Source: Companilactobacillus mishanensis (GTDB taxonomy: Bacteria > Bacillota > Bacilli > Lactobacillales > Lactobacillaceae). From it: a stretch of DNA of 64,000 nucleotides. The notes beneath the pieces were generated by a model. That model did not search any database, had not been told where the DNA came from, and worked only from the letters and a program-made list of their open reading frames with translations. The stretch spans positions 124,001-188,000 of the forward strand of contig NZ_RHON01000002.1 in the NCBI RefSeq assembly GCF_003946505.1. The letters are read 5' to 3'. The position numbers and the translations under genes were made by a program. Shown in pieces: positions 7,295-16,610 of this stretch (position 1 is the stretch's first letter; each line of letters begins with the position of its first letter).

Positions 7295-7431
7295 TTTGAA
7301 ATCTCCTTTATAATTGTTATTTTTATTCTATCATGCAAAATATACTAAAATTACATAAATCTGTAATACAATATCATTAACATTCTGTATCTAGTATTGG
7401 GGACAAATTCGAATAAGCTAGGGGAATACTT

Positions 7432-8919
7432 ATGAAGAAAAGTTTGATATTGATACTATCGATTTTATTTGCAACAGTATTAGCGTTCCTATTTATACCA
7501 AGCTCTAATTCATACGCCGCAGCAATGATGGGCGGCAATAGTGGTAATGGAATGATGGATAACGACGAATCTGGTCATATGACGGAGCATTCAGTTGATC
7601 TGGTCAAATCTACTGCACCAGAGAAAGAATTGGCTCTGCCACCAATTTTGAAGCCTGATAAGCAAACTAAAAACGATGTGTACTATACAGTTACTGCCAA
7701 ATCCGGTACGACTGATTTTAAAGATGGTGGTAGCACTGAGACCTTGGGATACAACGGTACTTATCTTGGACCTGTCATCAAGATAAGACGTGGCCAAACT
7801 GTCCATATAAAGGAAGTAAATGATTTAAACGAGAATACTACTTTCCATTGGCATGGCGCTATTATTGACGGGAAAGCAGATGGTGGCCTTCATGATCCGA
7901 TTAAACCGGGCAAAACTAAAAATATTAGTTTTAAAGTCCAACAGCCAGCGGCAACGCTTTGGTTCCATCCACATCCAAGTGGCCAAACTGCTAAGCAAGT
8001 ATACAAGGGCCTAGCTGGACTGATTTATGTCAGCGATAATACAAGTAAAAATCTGAAGATACCCAAGAACTACGGTGTTGATGATTTTCCATTAGTTGTT
8101 CAAGACAGAACATTCGATTCAAAGAATCAATTCAATTACAAAAAGGATTACAATTCTGACGGTACTTTAGGCGAAAATATCTTGGTAAATGGAACATTGA
8201 ATCCATATATCAATGTAACTACTAAGTTTGTAAGATTGCGTTTACTCAACGGATCTAATGCTAGAAATTACACTTTTAAGCTATCAAATAATCAGAAAAT
8301 GTACCAAATTGCCGGTGATGGTAGTTTCTTATCAAAACCGGATCCAATAAAGAAATTAACATTAGCACCAGCACAAAGAGCTGAAGTTTTGGTTGATACA
8401 TCATCTATACCAGATGGTGAATCTCTTGAATTAGTTGCTGGTGGAATACCTGTCGTCACATTGAAAATGCAAACGCGGACTGACAATATCAAAAGGATGC
8501 CCAAATCTTTGTTGAAAATGGCGACTGCCAAGGCTGGTACACATGACGTTGATAAGCAAACACTAACGTTGAGTGGTATGAGCAAGATGGTCGAAATAAA
8601 TGGTAAACAGTTTAATCCAGATCGAATCGATATCCACACAAAAGTAAGACAACAACAAGTCTGGACGGTAAAGAATAAAAAACAAATGATGAACATGAGC
8701 CATCCATTCCATCTTCACGGTGTACAGTTCAGAATTTTATCCATTAACGGGCACAAGCCACCTTTGAACGAAACTGGCTACATGGATACGGTTAACTTAA
8801 AACCTGGAGATTCCGTAAAATTAACTTTCAAATTTGAGGAAAAAGGTCTTTATATGTATCACTGCCATAATCTCGAGCATGAGCAAAACGGGATGATGGG
8901 ACAAATAATGGTTGAATAA
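7432..8919 (+). CDS. Secreted multicopper oxidase (CueO/SufI-like laccase)
   Basis: A 495-aa three-cupredoxin oxidase with an N-terminal signal peptide (about 1-30, ending NSYAAA) followed by a Met-rich stretch (MMGGNSGNGMMDNDESGHM). All four copper motifs are present: HWHG (~140), HPH (~177), HPFHLHG (~423) and YHCHNLEHEQNGMM at the C-terminus, giving a type 1 site with a Met axial ligand. It oxidises phenols, amines or Cu(I) at the cell surface; related lactobacillar enzymes are known as laccases, some acting on biogenic amines. The ribosome site is GGGGA. It is not linked to the cop operon near 61 kb and has no cop box I can defend. Confidence 0.9.
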   Translation: MKKSLILILSILFATVLAFLFIPSSNSYAAAMMGGNSGNGMMDNDESGHMTEHSVDLVKSTAPEKELALPPILKPDKQTKNDVYYTVTAKSGTTDFKDGGSTETLGYNGTYLGPVIKIRRGQTVHIKEVNDLNENTTFHWHGAIIDGKADGGLHDPIKPGKTKNISFKVQQPAATLWFHPHPSGQTAKQVYKGLAGLIYVSDNTSKNLKIPKNYGVDDFPLVVQDRTFDSKNQFNYKKDYNSDGTLGENILVNGTLNPYINVTTKFVRLRLLNGSNARNYTFKLSNNQKMYQIAGDGSFLSKPDPIKKLTLAPAQRAEVLVDTSSIPDGESLELVAGGIPVVTLKMQTRTDNIKRMPKSLLKMATAKAGTHDVDKQTLTLSGMSKMVEINGKQFNPDRIDIHTKVRQQQVWTVKNKKQMMNMSHPFHLHGVQFRILSINGHKPPLNETGYMDTVNLKPGDSVKLTFKFEEKGLYMYHCHNLEHEQNGMMGQIMVE

Positions 8920-8931
8920 ATTTTTAAGAAA

Positions 8932-8965
8932 AAAAGTCAGCGGAAATTTTTCCACTGACTTTTTT
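8932..8965. terminator. Shared terminator between mco and galR
   Basis: AAAAGTCAG, GGAAA/TTTCC with one bulge, CTGACTTTTTT. It serves the convergent mco and galR genes. Confidence 0.85.
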
Positions 8966-9970
8966 CTATTCTTGATTTGTACTTTTACGGAAAACTAATT
9001 TTGTATCTAATTCAATTCGTGCCGCGGTATGTTCAGTATTCTCTAATTTGTCTTTCAATAAGTCGACCGCCGTTCCACCCATACTGTGGGTAGCGACTGA
9101 AACTGAGCTGAGCTCGGGATTAACAAAATCAGTCAAAGAAGTGTTGTTGAAACTGAATATACTGACACGCTCTGGTATTTTAATGTTAGCTTCTTGCAAT
9201 GCTTGTAAGGCACCAGAGGCCATTGGGTCGCTCGAAATAAAGAATGCATGAGGAAGATTTGAACCTAATTCTTCAATAGCATGTTTCATTTGGGTATAGC
9301 CAGATTCTTTTGAGAAGTCACCTTTAAAAACAAATTCAGGATTATAGATATTTTTCTGACGCATTGTATCTTCGAATGCCACTTTACGAGGATCCTCGAC
9401 GATACGTTTACCATCGGTAGTTTCTTCAACGCCATAGATTAGACCAATGTCTGGAATATTTTGTTCCATGAAGAAATTGATAACACGTTTGACACCCATT
9501 TTGAAGTCCGTTACCACGCAATCGTAACCATTATAAAATTGATCATCGTCGATGAAGACTAGTTTGTTAGTCATATTTGCCAAAACTTGAACTTGATCAT
9601 CGCTGAATTTACCAACAGCAATTATCCCGTTGATGTAATTTCTGATATTGTCGATATTGTTGTGGAAGACTCTCAGAACATCGAATTGTTGAGTTTGACT
9701 ACGTTGCTCGATTCCTTCACGAATCATCATGTAGTACAAGTCGTCTTGTTCCTTTTCCTCAGAATACCATTGGACTAAGGCGATACGCTTTTGAAAACTG
9801 GGATTTGTCTTCTTAGATGAGCGCTTATAGTTCAACTCTTTAGCAATCATGAAGATGCTATCACGAGTGTTCTTGGTTACTGATAGGGTTGTATCGTGGT
9901 TCAAAACTCGCGATACCGTGGCGGTGGAAACACCTGCCTTTTGGGCAATATCTTTTAATGTTGCTGCCAT
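8966..9970 (-). CDS. galR: LacI-family galactose repressor
   Basis: A 334-aa regulator. Residues 2-55 are the LacI helix-turn-helix and hinge (TLKDIAQKAGVSTATVSRVLN, then RDSIFMIAKELNYKR). The rest is a periplasmic-binding-protein-like effector domain. It is the last gene of galK-galT-galR, six bases after galT, so it most likely represses this operon in the absence of galactose (inference from context and family). The candidate operator is the AT-rich palindrome upstream of galK. The ATG follows GGAGG-like sequence within the galT end. Confidence 0.85.
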   Translation of the reverse strand: MAATLKDIAQKAGVSTATVSRVLNHDTTLSVTKNTRDSIFMIAKELNYKRSSKKTNPSFQKRIALVQWYSEEKEQDDLYYMMIREGIEQRSQTQQFDVLRVFHNNIDNIRNYINGIIAVGKFSDDQVQVLANMTNKLVFIDDDQFYNGYDCVVTDFKMGVKRVINFFMEQNIPDIGLIYGVEETTDGKRIVEDPRKVAFEDTMRQKNIYNPEFVFKGDFSKESGYTQMKHAIEELGSNLPHAFFISSDPMASGALQALQEANIKIPERVSIFSFNNTSLTDFVNPELSSVSVATHSMGGTAVDLLKDKLENTEHTAARIELDTKLVFRKSTNQE

Positions 9971-9976
9971 GTTTGT

Positions 9977-11443
9977 TTATTCCTCCTTGACGACTTTCAC
10001 AAAACAATCGAATGCATTACGGCCTTCGTCATTCCACTTGAATACGCCGGCATCTTCCAAGACACGTGCAAAGACTAAACCGACCTCTTTTTTAACAATA
10101 TCAGAAATATTATCAAAATTAAATTTATATTTTAATTTTAAACTATCTGCCCATTTTTTGTGATAAGAAGCCATGTCATTTGATTGTCCAAGTAAATATT
10201 TTTCGACCTCATTAAGTTCAGTTTTGAGACGTGCTGGTAAAATTGCTCGTCCCATAACTTCAATTAAGCCGATATTTTCCTTTTTGATGTGTTGAACATC
10301 TTGATGGGGATGAAAGATACCATCTGGATATTTTTCAGAAGTCTGATTGTCACGCAAAACAATATCGAGTACATAGTTGTCACCAACTTTATGTGCAATT
10401 GGTGTGACAGTATGATGTCTGATTTCGTCTGTATATGCACGGATATCAACACTCTCGTCAGAATAATTCATCCAGGCTTGATGAATCTTATTTGCAGCCA
10501 TGACTAATTTATCTGGGTCATTACTGGTCAATCTTATCGTCGACATAGGCCACTTGACGATTCCCGCATCAACATTGGGAATTCCGATATCAAATTCACG
10601 GTCGATAGGTGCCAGCATCATAGGGAAAATGTGACGACCACCTTGATAATGATCGTGTGTCAACATTGATCCGCCGACGATTGGTAAATCAGCATTACTA
10701 CCGACAAAATATTGTGGAAACTGTTTTATTATTTCTAACAAGTTTTCAAAAGTATGCTGATTGATAACCATTGGACGATGTTCTCCGGCTAAGAAAATGG
10801 CGTGTTCTGTGAAATATGCATAAGGAGAATATTGTAGTCCCCAAGTTTCTCCACCTAATTCAAATCGAACTATTCGATGGTTACTACGAGCCGGATATCC
10901 AGGGCGACCAAGATAGCCTTCATTTTGCATACATAGTTGGCATTGGGGGTAACTTGATTGTGATTGATTTTTGACTGCGGCAATAGCTTTAGAGTCTTTT
11001 TCCGGCTTGGAAAGATTTATTGTAATTTCCAATTTTCCATATTCAGTTTTTACAGGATAAGAGATATTCTTGGCAATTGCTTTCGTCTTGATATAATCAT
11101 TTTCACAGCTTAACTTGTAGAAATAATTCGTTGCTTGTTCAGATGACTCTTGATAAAGATTCCAAAATCGGTGATTCAGTCTTGATGGGGTAGGTGTATA
11201 TAGATCCATCAATTGATCACTCAGAATCTCTTTTGAAGTTTGATCGTTAGCTATTTTTTCATTATTGATAGCAGTTTGGATCAATCTATCTCTGATTTCC
11301 AAAATATCAGTTGATTCGGAAGTTTCATCGATGTTATCACCGATCATGCCTCTGATTCTATTATTCAAATAAATATTATCTAGTTCTTCATAATCGTTGT
11401 CAGCTTTAACGATGAGCTCGACAAATTTGTCAGCAATATTCAT
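9977..11443 (-). CDS. galT: UDP-glucose--hexose-1-phosphate uridylyltransferase (class II GalT)
   Basis: Transfers UMP from UDP-glucose to galactose-1-phosphate in the Leloir pathway. At 488 aa it is the long Firmicutes-type GalT rather than the ~350-aa enterobacterial form. Visible motifs are CQLCMQNEGYLGRPGYPARSN (cysteines), GGSMLTHDHYQGGRHIFPM (the HxHxxGxH active-site region) and a C-terminal CF-VKVVKEE. Its start overlaps the galK stop by one base. GalE is not in the window. The identity is secure. Confidence 0.93.
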   Translation of the reverse strand: MNIADKFVELIVKADNDYEELDNIYLNNRIRGMIGDNIDETSESTDILEIRDRLIQTAINNEKIANDQTSKEILSDQLMDLYTPTPSRLNHRFWNLYQESSEQATNYFYKLSCENDYIKTKAIAKNISYPVKTEYGKLEITINLSKPEKDSKAIAAVKNQSQSSYPQCQLCMQNEGYLGRPGYPARSNHRIVRFELGGETWGLQYSPYAYFTEHAIFLAGEHRPMVINQHTFENLLEIIKQFPQYFVGSNADLPIVGGSMLTHDHYQGGRHIFPMMLAPIDREFDIGIPNVDAGIVKWPMSTIRLTSNDPDKLVMAANKIHQAWMNYSDESVDIRAYTDEIRHHTVTPIAHKVGDNYVLDIVLRDNQTSEKYPDGIFHPHQDVQHIKKENIGLIEVMGRAILPARLKTELNEVEKYLLGQSNDMASYHKKWADSLKLKYKFNFDNISDIVKKEVGLVFARVLEDAGVFKWNDEGRNAFDCFVKVVKEE

Positions 11444-12627
11444 TATGCGTTCACTCCTGTAAGTGATAATTCTCTTGGTCCATCAGATATCTCAGCAATG
11501 TAAAAGTCTGCATCATAGCCGATTTTATCTTTATAAATTTTTCCGACATTTTCTTTGAAGTCAGAGACTTGATTCTCGTTAACGATAGCAATGGCACAGC
11601 CACCGAATCCTGCTCCGATCATTCGTGCACCGAAGACGCCTGATTGTTCCCAAGCTGCAGCAACTAGTGTATCCAATTCAACACCAGTAACTTCATAATC
11701 GTAATGTAGAGAAACATGCGAAGCGTTGACTAATTTTCCAAAGTCTTCGATGTCATTATCGTTGAGGTAAGAAACTGCCTCCAGGGTACGTTGATTTTCA
11801 AAAACTGCATGTCTGGCACGTCTTATCAGTGTGTCGTCGTTTATGAGATAGCTGGCACGGTCAAACTGATCGATTGTTAAGTCACCGAGTGAATTGATGT
11901 GTAATTGGCTTTGCAATCTAGCCAAAGCTTCCTCGCATTCACTACGGCGTTCGTTATATTTTGAGTCTTGAAGCTCACGCCGTTTGTTGGTATTCATGAT
12001 CACAATTACGTTATTGCCCAATTGTACGGGAGCATATTGATATTTCATCGTATTTGTATCAAGCAGAATTGCTCGATCTTTTTTACCCATTCCAACAGCG
12101 AATTGATCCATTATTCCTGAATTCAATCCGATATAATCGTTCTCTACTTCTTGACCAACCTTTACTAGATCAAGTTGGCTGATGTCCAAATCAAATACAC
12201 TTTTCAATAAGTCACCGATCAGCAACTCAATCGAAGCGGACGAGGATAGGCCAGCACCATCGGGAAGATTTCCTTTGATGTATAAGTTGAAACCATGGTC
12301 AATATTGTAACCACGGTTCATCAGATTGTTGATGACACCTTTAGGGTAATTTGCCCAGTCGTCACTTTTACGATAAGCAAGGTCGTTCAATCGTAAGGAG
12401 ACGATTCCTTGATTGGGAAAATTGTCAGAATAAAGTTGAATGATATCGTCGTCGCGACTGCCATAAACGGCATATGTCCCGAGGCTGATTGCGCATGGAA
12501 AGACATTTCCTCCGTTATAATCAGTATGTTCACCGATCAAATTAATTCTTCCAGGTGAAAAGAAAAGATGTTCCGGTGTTGATGAAAATGTAGATTCATA
12601 GTTTTTGAGTAATTTTGTTGTGTCCAT
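11443..12627 (-). CDS. galK: Galactokinase
   Basis: Phosphorylates galactose with ATP, the first gene of the operon. GHMP-kinase family, 394 aa. The galactokinase signature GRINLIGEHTDYNGG is at about 30-44, the ATP loop LPDGAGLSSSASIE at ~125, and MIGAGFGGCAIAIV at ~340. I take the ATG in ACAATTATGGACAC as the start because GAGGAC lies 4-5 bases before it; an ATG four codons upstream overlaps that ribosome site. It is controlled through the palindrome and cre site just upstream. Confidence 0.95.
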   Translation of the reverse strand: MDTTKLLKNYESTFSSTPEHLFFSPGRINLIGEHTDYNGGNVFPCAISLGTYAVYGSRDDDIIQLYSDNFPNQGIVSLRLNDLAYRKSDDWANYPKGVINNLMNRGYNIDHGFNLYIKGNLPDGAGLSSSASIELLIGDLLKSVFDLDISQLDLVKVGQEVENDYIGLNSGIMDQFAVGMGKKDRAILLDTNTMKYQYAPVQLGNNVIVIMNTNKRRELQDSKYNERRSECEEALARLQSQLHINSLGDLTIDQFDRASYLINDDTLIRRARHAVFENQRTLEAVSYLNDNDIEDFGKLVNASHVSLHYDYEVTGVELDTLVAAAWEQSGVFGARMIGAGFGGCAIAIVNENQVSDFKENVGKIYKDKIGYDADFYIAEISDGPRELSLTGVNA

Positions 12628-12641
12628 AATTGTCCTCATAT

Positions 12642-12694
12642 TTAGTAAATATTTACTTAATAATTATGATAACGCTTTCTTAAAAATGAAACAA
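12642..12694 (-). promoter_or_regulatory. galK promoter with cre site and candidate GalR operator
   Basis: On the minus strand: TTGTTT (12689-12694), 17 bases, TATCAT (12666-12671). A cre-like box (minus strand AAGAAAGCGTTATCA, 12667-12681, one mismatch) covers the spacer and -10. Downstream, between promoter and ribosome site, AGTAAATATTTACT (12644-12657) is a perfect 14-base palindrome, the likely GalR site. Confidence 0.7.
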
Positions 12695-12807
12695 GATTGC
12701 TTTTATTTACTTATAATATTAATTTTTAAAATATAAAAGAAACTGGTCAATTATGGTATTATTTAGACACGCATTCTCACAAAATATAGGAATAGAGGAC
12801 GGGACTT

Positions 12808-13674
12808 ATGCCAACGGCCGTGGTTACAGATACAGCATCGTATTTAACACCTGAGCAAATTGAAAAGTACCAAATCACCGTTTTACCAATAACTGTAATT
12901 TTGGGAAATAAGCAATATAAGGAAACTGAAGAACTTGATTTGGATACCTTCTACGATTATTTGAAAACCGAAGATGAACTTCCAACTACAGCTCAAGTTT
13001 CCATGGGGCAAATTGAAGAAGCCTATGATCGATTAGTTGATCAAGGTTTCGACAAAATTATCTCGATTCATCTTTCCAGTGGAATAACTTCATTTATGGA
13101 CAATCTACGTATGTTTTGTAGAACTTATGAACGAGCTGAAATTTTCCCATTTGATTCACTAGTTGCCAGTGCTGGTGAAGCTGATCTCTGTTTGCTTGCG
13201 GGTGCAATGGTAAAAGAGGGTAAAACGCCAGAAGAAATTATGCCTCAACTTGAAAAAATGCGCTCGACCAGGGATGTTTATTTTGCGGTCGATGATTTGA
13301 AGCACTTGATGAGAACTGGTCGATTGAGTAATCGTGCCGCTGTTGTTGGTAACTTGTTGAATATCAAACCAATGTTGACATTTGATCCTGATGGTAAAAT
13401 CATTGCCATTGCCAAGGAACGTACAATGAAACGCGCACTACGTATGATGTTTGTAGAATTGAAGAAGTACTCTGAACAAGCAGATTATAAGATTCACGCG
13501 ACTGTCATCGATGCAAATAATGAAGAATTATCAAATAATTGGGTCAATGAGATCCACGAAATGTTTCCAGATATTCGCGTAACGCAGAGTCATCTTGGAC
13601 CTGCAATCAGTGTTCACACTGGTGAGAAAACCATGGGTATTCTGTGGGAAGAAGACTGGGAAACCATGATTTAA
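12808..13674 (+). CDS. DegV-family fatty-acid-binding protein
   Basis: A 288-aa two-domain DegV protein. The N-terminal domain opens TAVVTDTASYLTPEQ, the family's VTDS-like first strand (here DTAS), followed by TTAQVSMGQIEEAY and HLSSGITSF with the Ser residues that hold the fatty-acid carboxylate. The central GRLSNRAAVVGNLLNIKPMLTFDPDGKI block is the family hallmark. Known DegV/FakB proteins present exogenous fatty acids to FakA kinase; which fatty acid is unknown here. It is monocistronic with GAGGACGGGA as the ribosome site. It diverges from galK and converges on the P-type ATPase. Confidence 0.88.
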   Translation: MPTAVVTDTASYLTPEQIEKYQITVLPITVILGNKQYKETEELDLDTFYDYLKTEDELPTTAQVSMGQIEEAYDRLVDQGFDKIISIHLSSGITSFMDNLRMFCRTYERAEIFPFDSLVASAGEADLCLLAGAMVKEGKTPEEIMPQLEKMRSTRDVYFAVDDLKHLMRTGRLSNRAAVVGNLLNIKPMLTFDPDGKIIAIAKERTMKRALRMMFVELKKYSEQADYKIHATVIDANNEELSNNWVNEIHEMFPDIRVTQSHLGPAISVHTGEKTMGILWEEDWETMI

Positions 13675-13684
13675 TTTTTTTAAA

Positions 13685-13734
13685 ATAAAAAAGGTAACGG
13701 AAGTTTATTCAACTTCTGTTACCTTATTTTTTTT
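13685..13734. terminator. Bidirectional terminator, DegV / ATPase A
   Basis: AAGGTAACGGAAGT pairs with ACTTCTGTTACCTT, with T-runs on both strands. It overlaps the last codons of the ATPase gene. Confidence 0.85.
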
Positions 13735-16377
13735 GATGAAACGAATGAGTTTATCAAATTCAGCTACGGCTAGAATTACGATACCACTCAGAACTGCTAA
13801 TCCCCATCCCATCATACCGATCGAACGTGTGTAGAATACTGTCTGCATAAATGGTACATATGTCAGAATCAGTTGTAAGACGATCATCAATCCAATGAAA
13901 TAGAAAGCTTTCATATTGCGGAAGATGTCTTTTGATAGTGCAAACTTACTTGTACGGATGTTAAATAGGTAGAAAATCTTTCCAACAACTAACAAGTTGA
14001 CCATTATCGTACTTGATACTAGGGCACTTACACCTTGACCACGTAGCCATGAATCAACTACTAAGGCGATTGCTGCCATTAAAATAGAAATGTACGTCAT
14101 CTGGAAAACATCATGTTTACTCATTAATTTACTACCATATTTTCTTGGAGCTCGTTGCATGATTCCTGGTTCTGCTGGTTCAAACGTTAGAGCAAATTGA
14201 ATCGTAATCGCTGACACCATGTTGATCCAGAGCAACTGGGTCGGATGTAGCGGAATATCACTTTTAGTTAGGATTGCGAAAGCCACAATCAGACCTTCAG
14301 AAAAGTTGATTGGCAGAAGATATAGGATACTCTTCTTGATATTATCGAAGATTCTTCGACCTTCACGAATAGCTTTCGAAATGGTCGCAAAGTTGTCATC
14401 CGTTAAAACCATATCAGCTGAATCTTTAGCCACGTCAGTCCCTTTGATACCCATTGCGATACCAATATCGGCACGCTTCAAAGCAGGAGCATCGTTAACT
14501 CCGTCACCAGTCATGGCAGTTACCTTGTTGCTCTTTTGCAAGGCTCTGATAATTTCAATTTTATTACCAGGAGTTGTTCGAGCAAAAACTTGATTGTCCA
14601 AAGCTGCAGCAAGTTTTTCCTCTTCAGTTAGTTTGTCCCATTCTGGACCCGTGATTGCGTGTATTTCATCAGCTAAGCCTAATTTTTCACCAATGGCTTT
14701 GGCTGTTAGTGGGCTATCACCGGTAATCATTTTAACTTCGACACCTGCTGAACGAATTTCTTTCAAGGCATCAATTACTTCTTCACGTGGCGGATCGATA
14801 ATTGCTGCCAATCCTAAGAAGTTCAGCCCACTTGTGATCAATTCATGACTAATCTCGGCCGTGTCATCATTTATCTCTTTATATCCAACGGCAATAACAC
14901 GTTTACCTTCTTCAGAAAATTTTCTAACAGATTCTTGCCAAGCTGGGCGGTCGAAACCTGAATCTGCTTTTTCGCCCATGTCGAATAGTTTGTCGGGAGA
15001 ACCCTTTACGAATAGATATTTCTTATCATTATTATCTTTCACTAATCGGGCAATATATCTGAAGTCAGAATCGAACGGGAGAATATCTAAACTCTCATAT
15101 TTTGATTCTTCACCGTGAGGGAAGACTTTGTGATACAAGGATAGGAAGGCACCATCGGTTGGTTCTCCAACAATATTCCATTCACCATCGACATTTTGTA
15201 AATGAGTGTCATTAGCTTCAAAACCAGATTCTAGGAATAACTTCATTTTGGAGTCGATTTCAATGTTATTTCCATCCTGAGTGATGTCGCCGTGTGGATC
15301 ATATCCGATACCACTGACCTGATATTCTTGATGGTCGATAATGATGTCAGTGACGGTCATTTCATTTTTAGTCAAAGTACCTGTTTTATCGGTTGCAATA
15401 ACATCAACTGAACCCAAAGTTTCAACCGAAGGTAAAGTCTTAATGATGGTATTTTGATTCTTAGCCATATCGCTGACACCTTTAGCTAAGATAACGGAAG
15501 TTGTAGCAGGAAGCCCTTCAGGTATTGTACCAACAACCATTGAAACTACCGCAATTGCCAGAATAGGCAGTGCGTAGGTGTCGAACATGAATCCTATGAT
15601 AAAAATAACGATAGCTGCAAAGACAATAAAGTAGGAAATCTTCGTACCCAAGCTATCGATAACTTGCATTAGCGGAGTCTTACGTTGTTCAACTGAACTA
15701 ACTTCAGATGAAATCTTACCAATTTCTGTATCTTCAGCAGTTGCAACAACTAATCCGATACCACTACCTTTAGTTACTGCAGTGGATGCGAAAGCCATAT
15801 TGTCTTGGTCTGCTAGAGCGACGTTATCTTCCATGATTGGCTCAGCATCTTTTTCAACAGAATCTGCTTCACCAGTCAACGAAGATTCCTGGATACTCAG
15901 GTTGTCAGAGTTAACGATTCTCAAGTCAGCTGGAACATTATCACCAGCTTCTAAGAAAACTACATCCCCAACAACAATTTCTTCAGAAGGTATTTCTGTA
16001 CGCTTACCGTCACGATAAACGGTCGCAGTGTCAGATAACATCTCTTTGATCCGGTCGATTGCGTTTGATGCACTCGCTTCTTGGTAATAACCGATCAGTG
16101 CGTTGATGATTACCACGGCACCAATAATGATTGAATCTGAGTAGTGTTGCATAAATAGGGTGATGAATATTGCTGCTATCAAGACATAGATAACCATATT
16201 GTTAAACTGTCTTAAAAATATTTTCCATTTAGGAGTTTTTATCTCTTCAAGTTTGTTAGGACCATCTGCGGATAACTTCTGTGAAGCCTCTGCAGTCGAA
16301 AGTCCATTTTCAAAGTCTGTTAAGTTGTGTTGTTTCTTTAATTCCTCGATACTTTTTTGATATATTTTTCTTGCCAT
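13705..16377 (-). CDS. P2-type cation-transporting ATPase (paralogue A)
   Basis: An 890-aa P-type ATPase of the membrane. The order is N-terminal cation-ATPase domain, M1-M2, actuator (LTGEADSV), M3-M4 with PEGLP, phosphorylation site DKTGTLT, nucleotide domain, hinge TGDGVNDAPALK, and six C-terminal helices. PEGLP and M5 NFSE fit the SERCA-like P2A group, but M6 reads NMVSAITIQFALTFEP, with Ser-Ala where Ca pumps carry Thr-Asp, so the ion is uncertain (Ca, Mn, Na or K). I start it at MARKIYQKS with GAGGA before it. A longer in-frame extension upstream is the leader RNA read through, not protein. It is close in sequence to paralogue B. Confidence 0.88.
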   Translation of the reverse strand: MARKIYQKSIEELKKQHNLTDFENGLSTAEASQKLSADGPNKLEEIKTPKWKIFLRQFNNMVIYVLIAAIFITLFMQHYSDSIIIGAVVIINALIGYYQEASASNAIDRIKEMLSDTATVYRDGKRTEIPSEEIVVGDVVFLEAGDNVPADLRIVNSDNLSIQESSLTGEADSVEKDAEPIMEDNVALADQDNMAFASTAVTKGSGIGLVVATAEDTEIGKISSEVSSVEQRKTPLMQVIDSLGTKISYFIVFAAIVIFIIGFMFDTYALPILAIAVVSMVVGTIPEGLPATTSVILAKGVSDMAKNQNTIIKTLPSVETLGSVDVIATDKTGTLTKNEMTVTDIIIDHQEYQVSGIGYDPHGDITQDGNNIEIDSKMKLFLESGFEANDTHLQNVDGEWNIVGEPTDGAFLSLYHKVFPHGEESKYESLDILPFDSDFRYIARLVKDNNDKKYLFVKGSPDKLFDMGEKADSGFDRPAWQESVRKFSEEGKRVIAVGYKEINDDTAEISHELITSGLNFLGLAAIIDPPREEVIDALKEIRSAGVEVKMITGDSPLTAKAIGEKLGLADEIHAITGPEWDKLTEEEKLAAALDNQVFARTTPGNKIEIIRALQKSNKVTAMTGDGVNDAPALKRADIGIAMGIKGTDVAKDSADMVLTDDNFATISKAIREGRRIFDNIKKSILYLLPINFSEGLIVAFAILTKSDIPLHPTQLLWINMVSAITIQFALTFEPAEPGIMQRAPRKYGSKLMSKHDVFQMTYISILMAAIALVVDSWLRGQGVSALVSSTIMVNLLVVGKIFYLFNIRTSKFALSKDIFRNMKAFYFIGLMIVLQLILTYVPFMQTVFYTRSIGMMGWGLAVLSGIVILAVAEFDKLIRFIKKNKVTEVE

Positions 16378-16415
16378 ATAATTCCTCGCTTTCATTAGTA
16401 AGTGGGGGATTAAAT

Positions 16416-16536
16416 AAAAAAGAGAATTTGGTAGAACGGGTTTGGTGACAGTTGCGTAATTTATCCTGTCTGATAAATTGCCTGCCAAGAAATCTGTTTT
16501 TTCACATTCCGAAGAATGCTATACCAAATTCTCTTT
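16416..16536 (-). ncRNA. ATPase leader RNA A (candidate ion riboswitch/attenuator)
   Basis: About 120 nt between promoter and ATPase A. The ends pair perfectly over 14 bases (TACCAAATTCTCTT at 16522-16535 with 16420-16433), and the 3' half runs into a U-run, so the closing stem itself looks like a terminator. Inside are a CATTC/GAATG hairpin (16505-16518), the block GATTTCTTGGC (16484-16494), an ATTTATC/GATAAAT hairpin (16459-16478) and a CGCA. Leader B has the same parts in the same order with different bases in the stems. It does not match the yybP-ykoY, M-box, ydaO or czcD consensus as I know them. Confidence 0.65.
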
Positions 16537-16560
16537 AAATTATTATTTCCTTGTATATTA

Positions 16561-16589
16561 AGTTTATCAAGATATTTATATCATGTCAA
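16561..16589 (-). promoter_or_regulatory. Promoter of ATPase A leader
   Basis: Minus strand TTGACA (16584-16589), 17 bases, TAAACT (16561-16566). Spacer and -10 flank closely resemble the promoter of paralogue B. Confidence 0.75.
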
Positions 16590-16610
16590 ACTTATTTTAA
16601 TCATTAGTTA

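Noticed and set aside
7346..7361. TTACA...TGTAA near the multicopper oxidase as a cop box
   Set aside because: The spacer is six bases instead of two, unlike the true cop boxes at 60.8 kb, so I treat it as chance.
14219..15118. Several long plus-strand frames opposite the ATPase genes
   Set aside because: They are shadows of conserved P-type ATPase codons, with serine-rich low-information sequence and no ribosome sites.
16378..16488. In-frame N-terminal extension of ATPase A (37 residues)
   Set aside because: It lies across the 5' part of the region holding the leader RNA and its stem. The GAGGA ribosome site points to the ATG at 16377, and paralogue B has no such extension.
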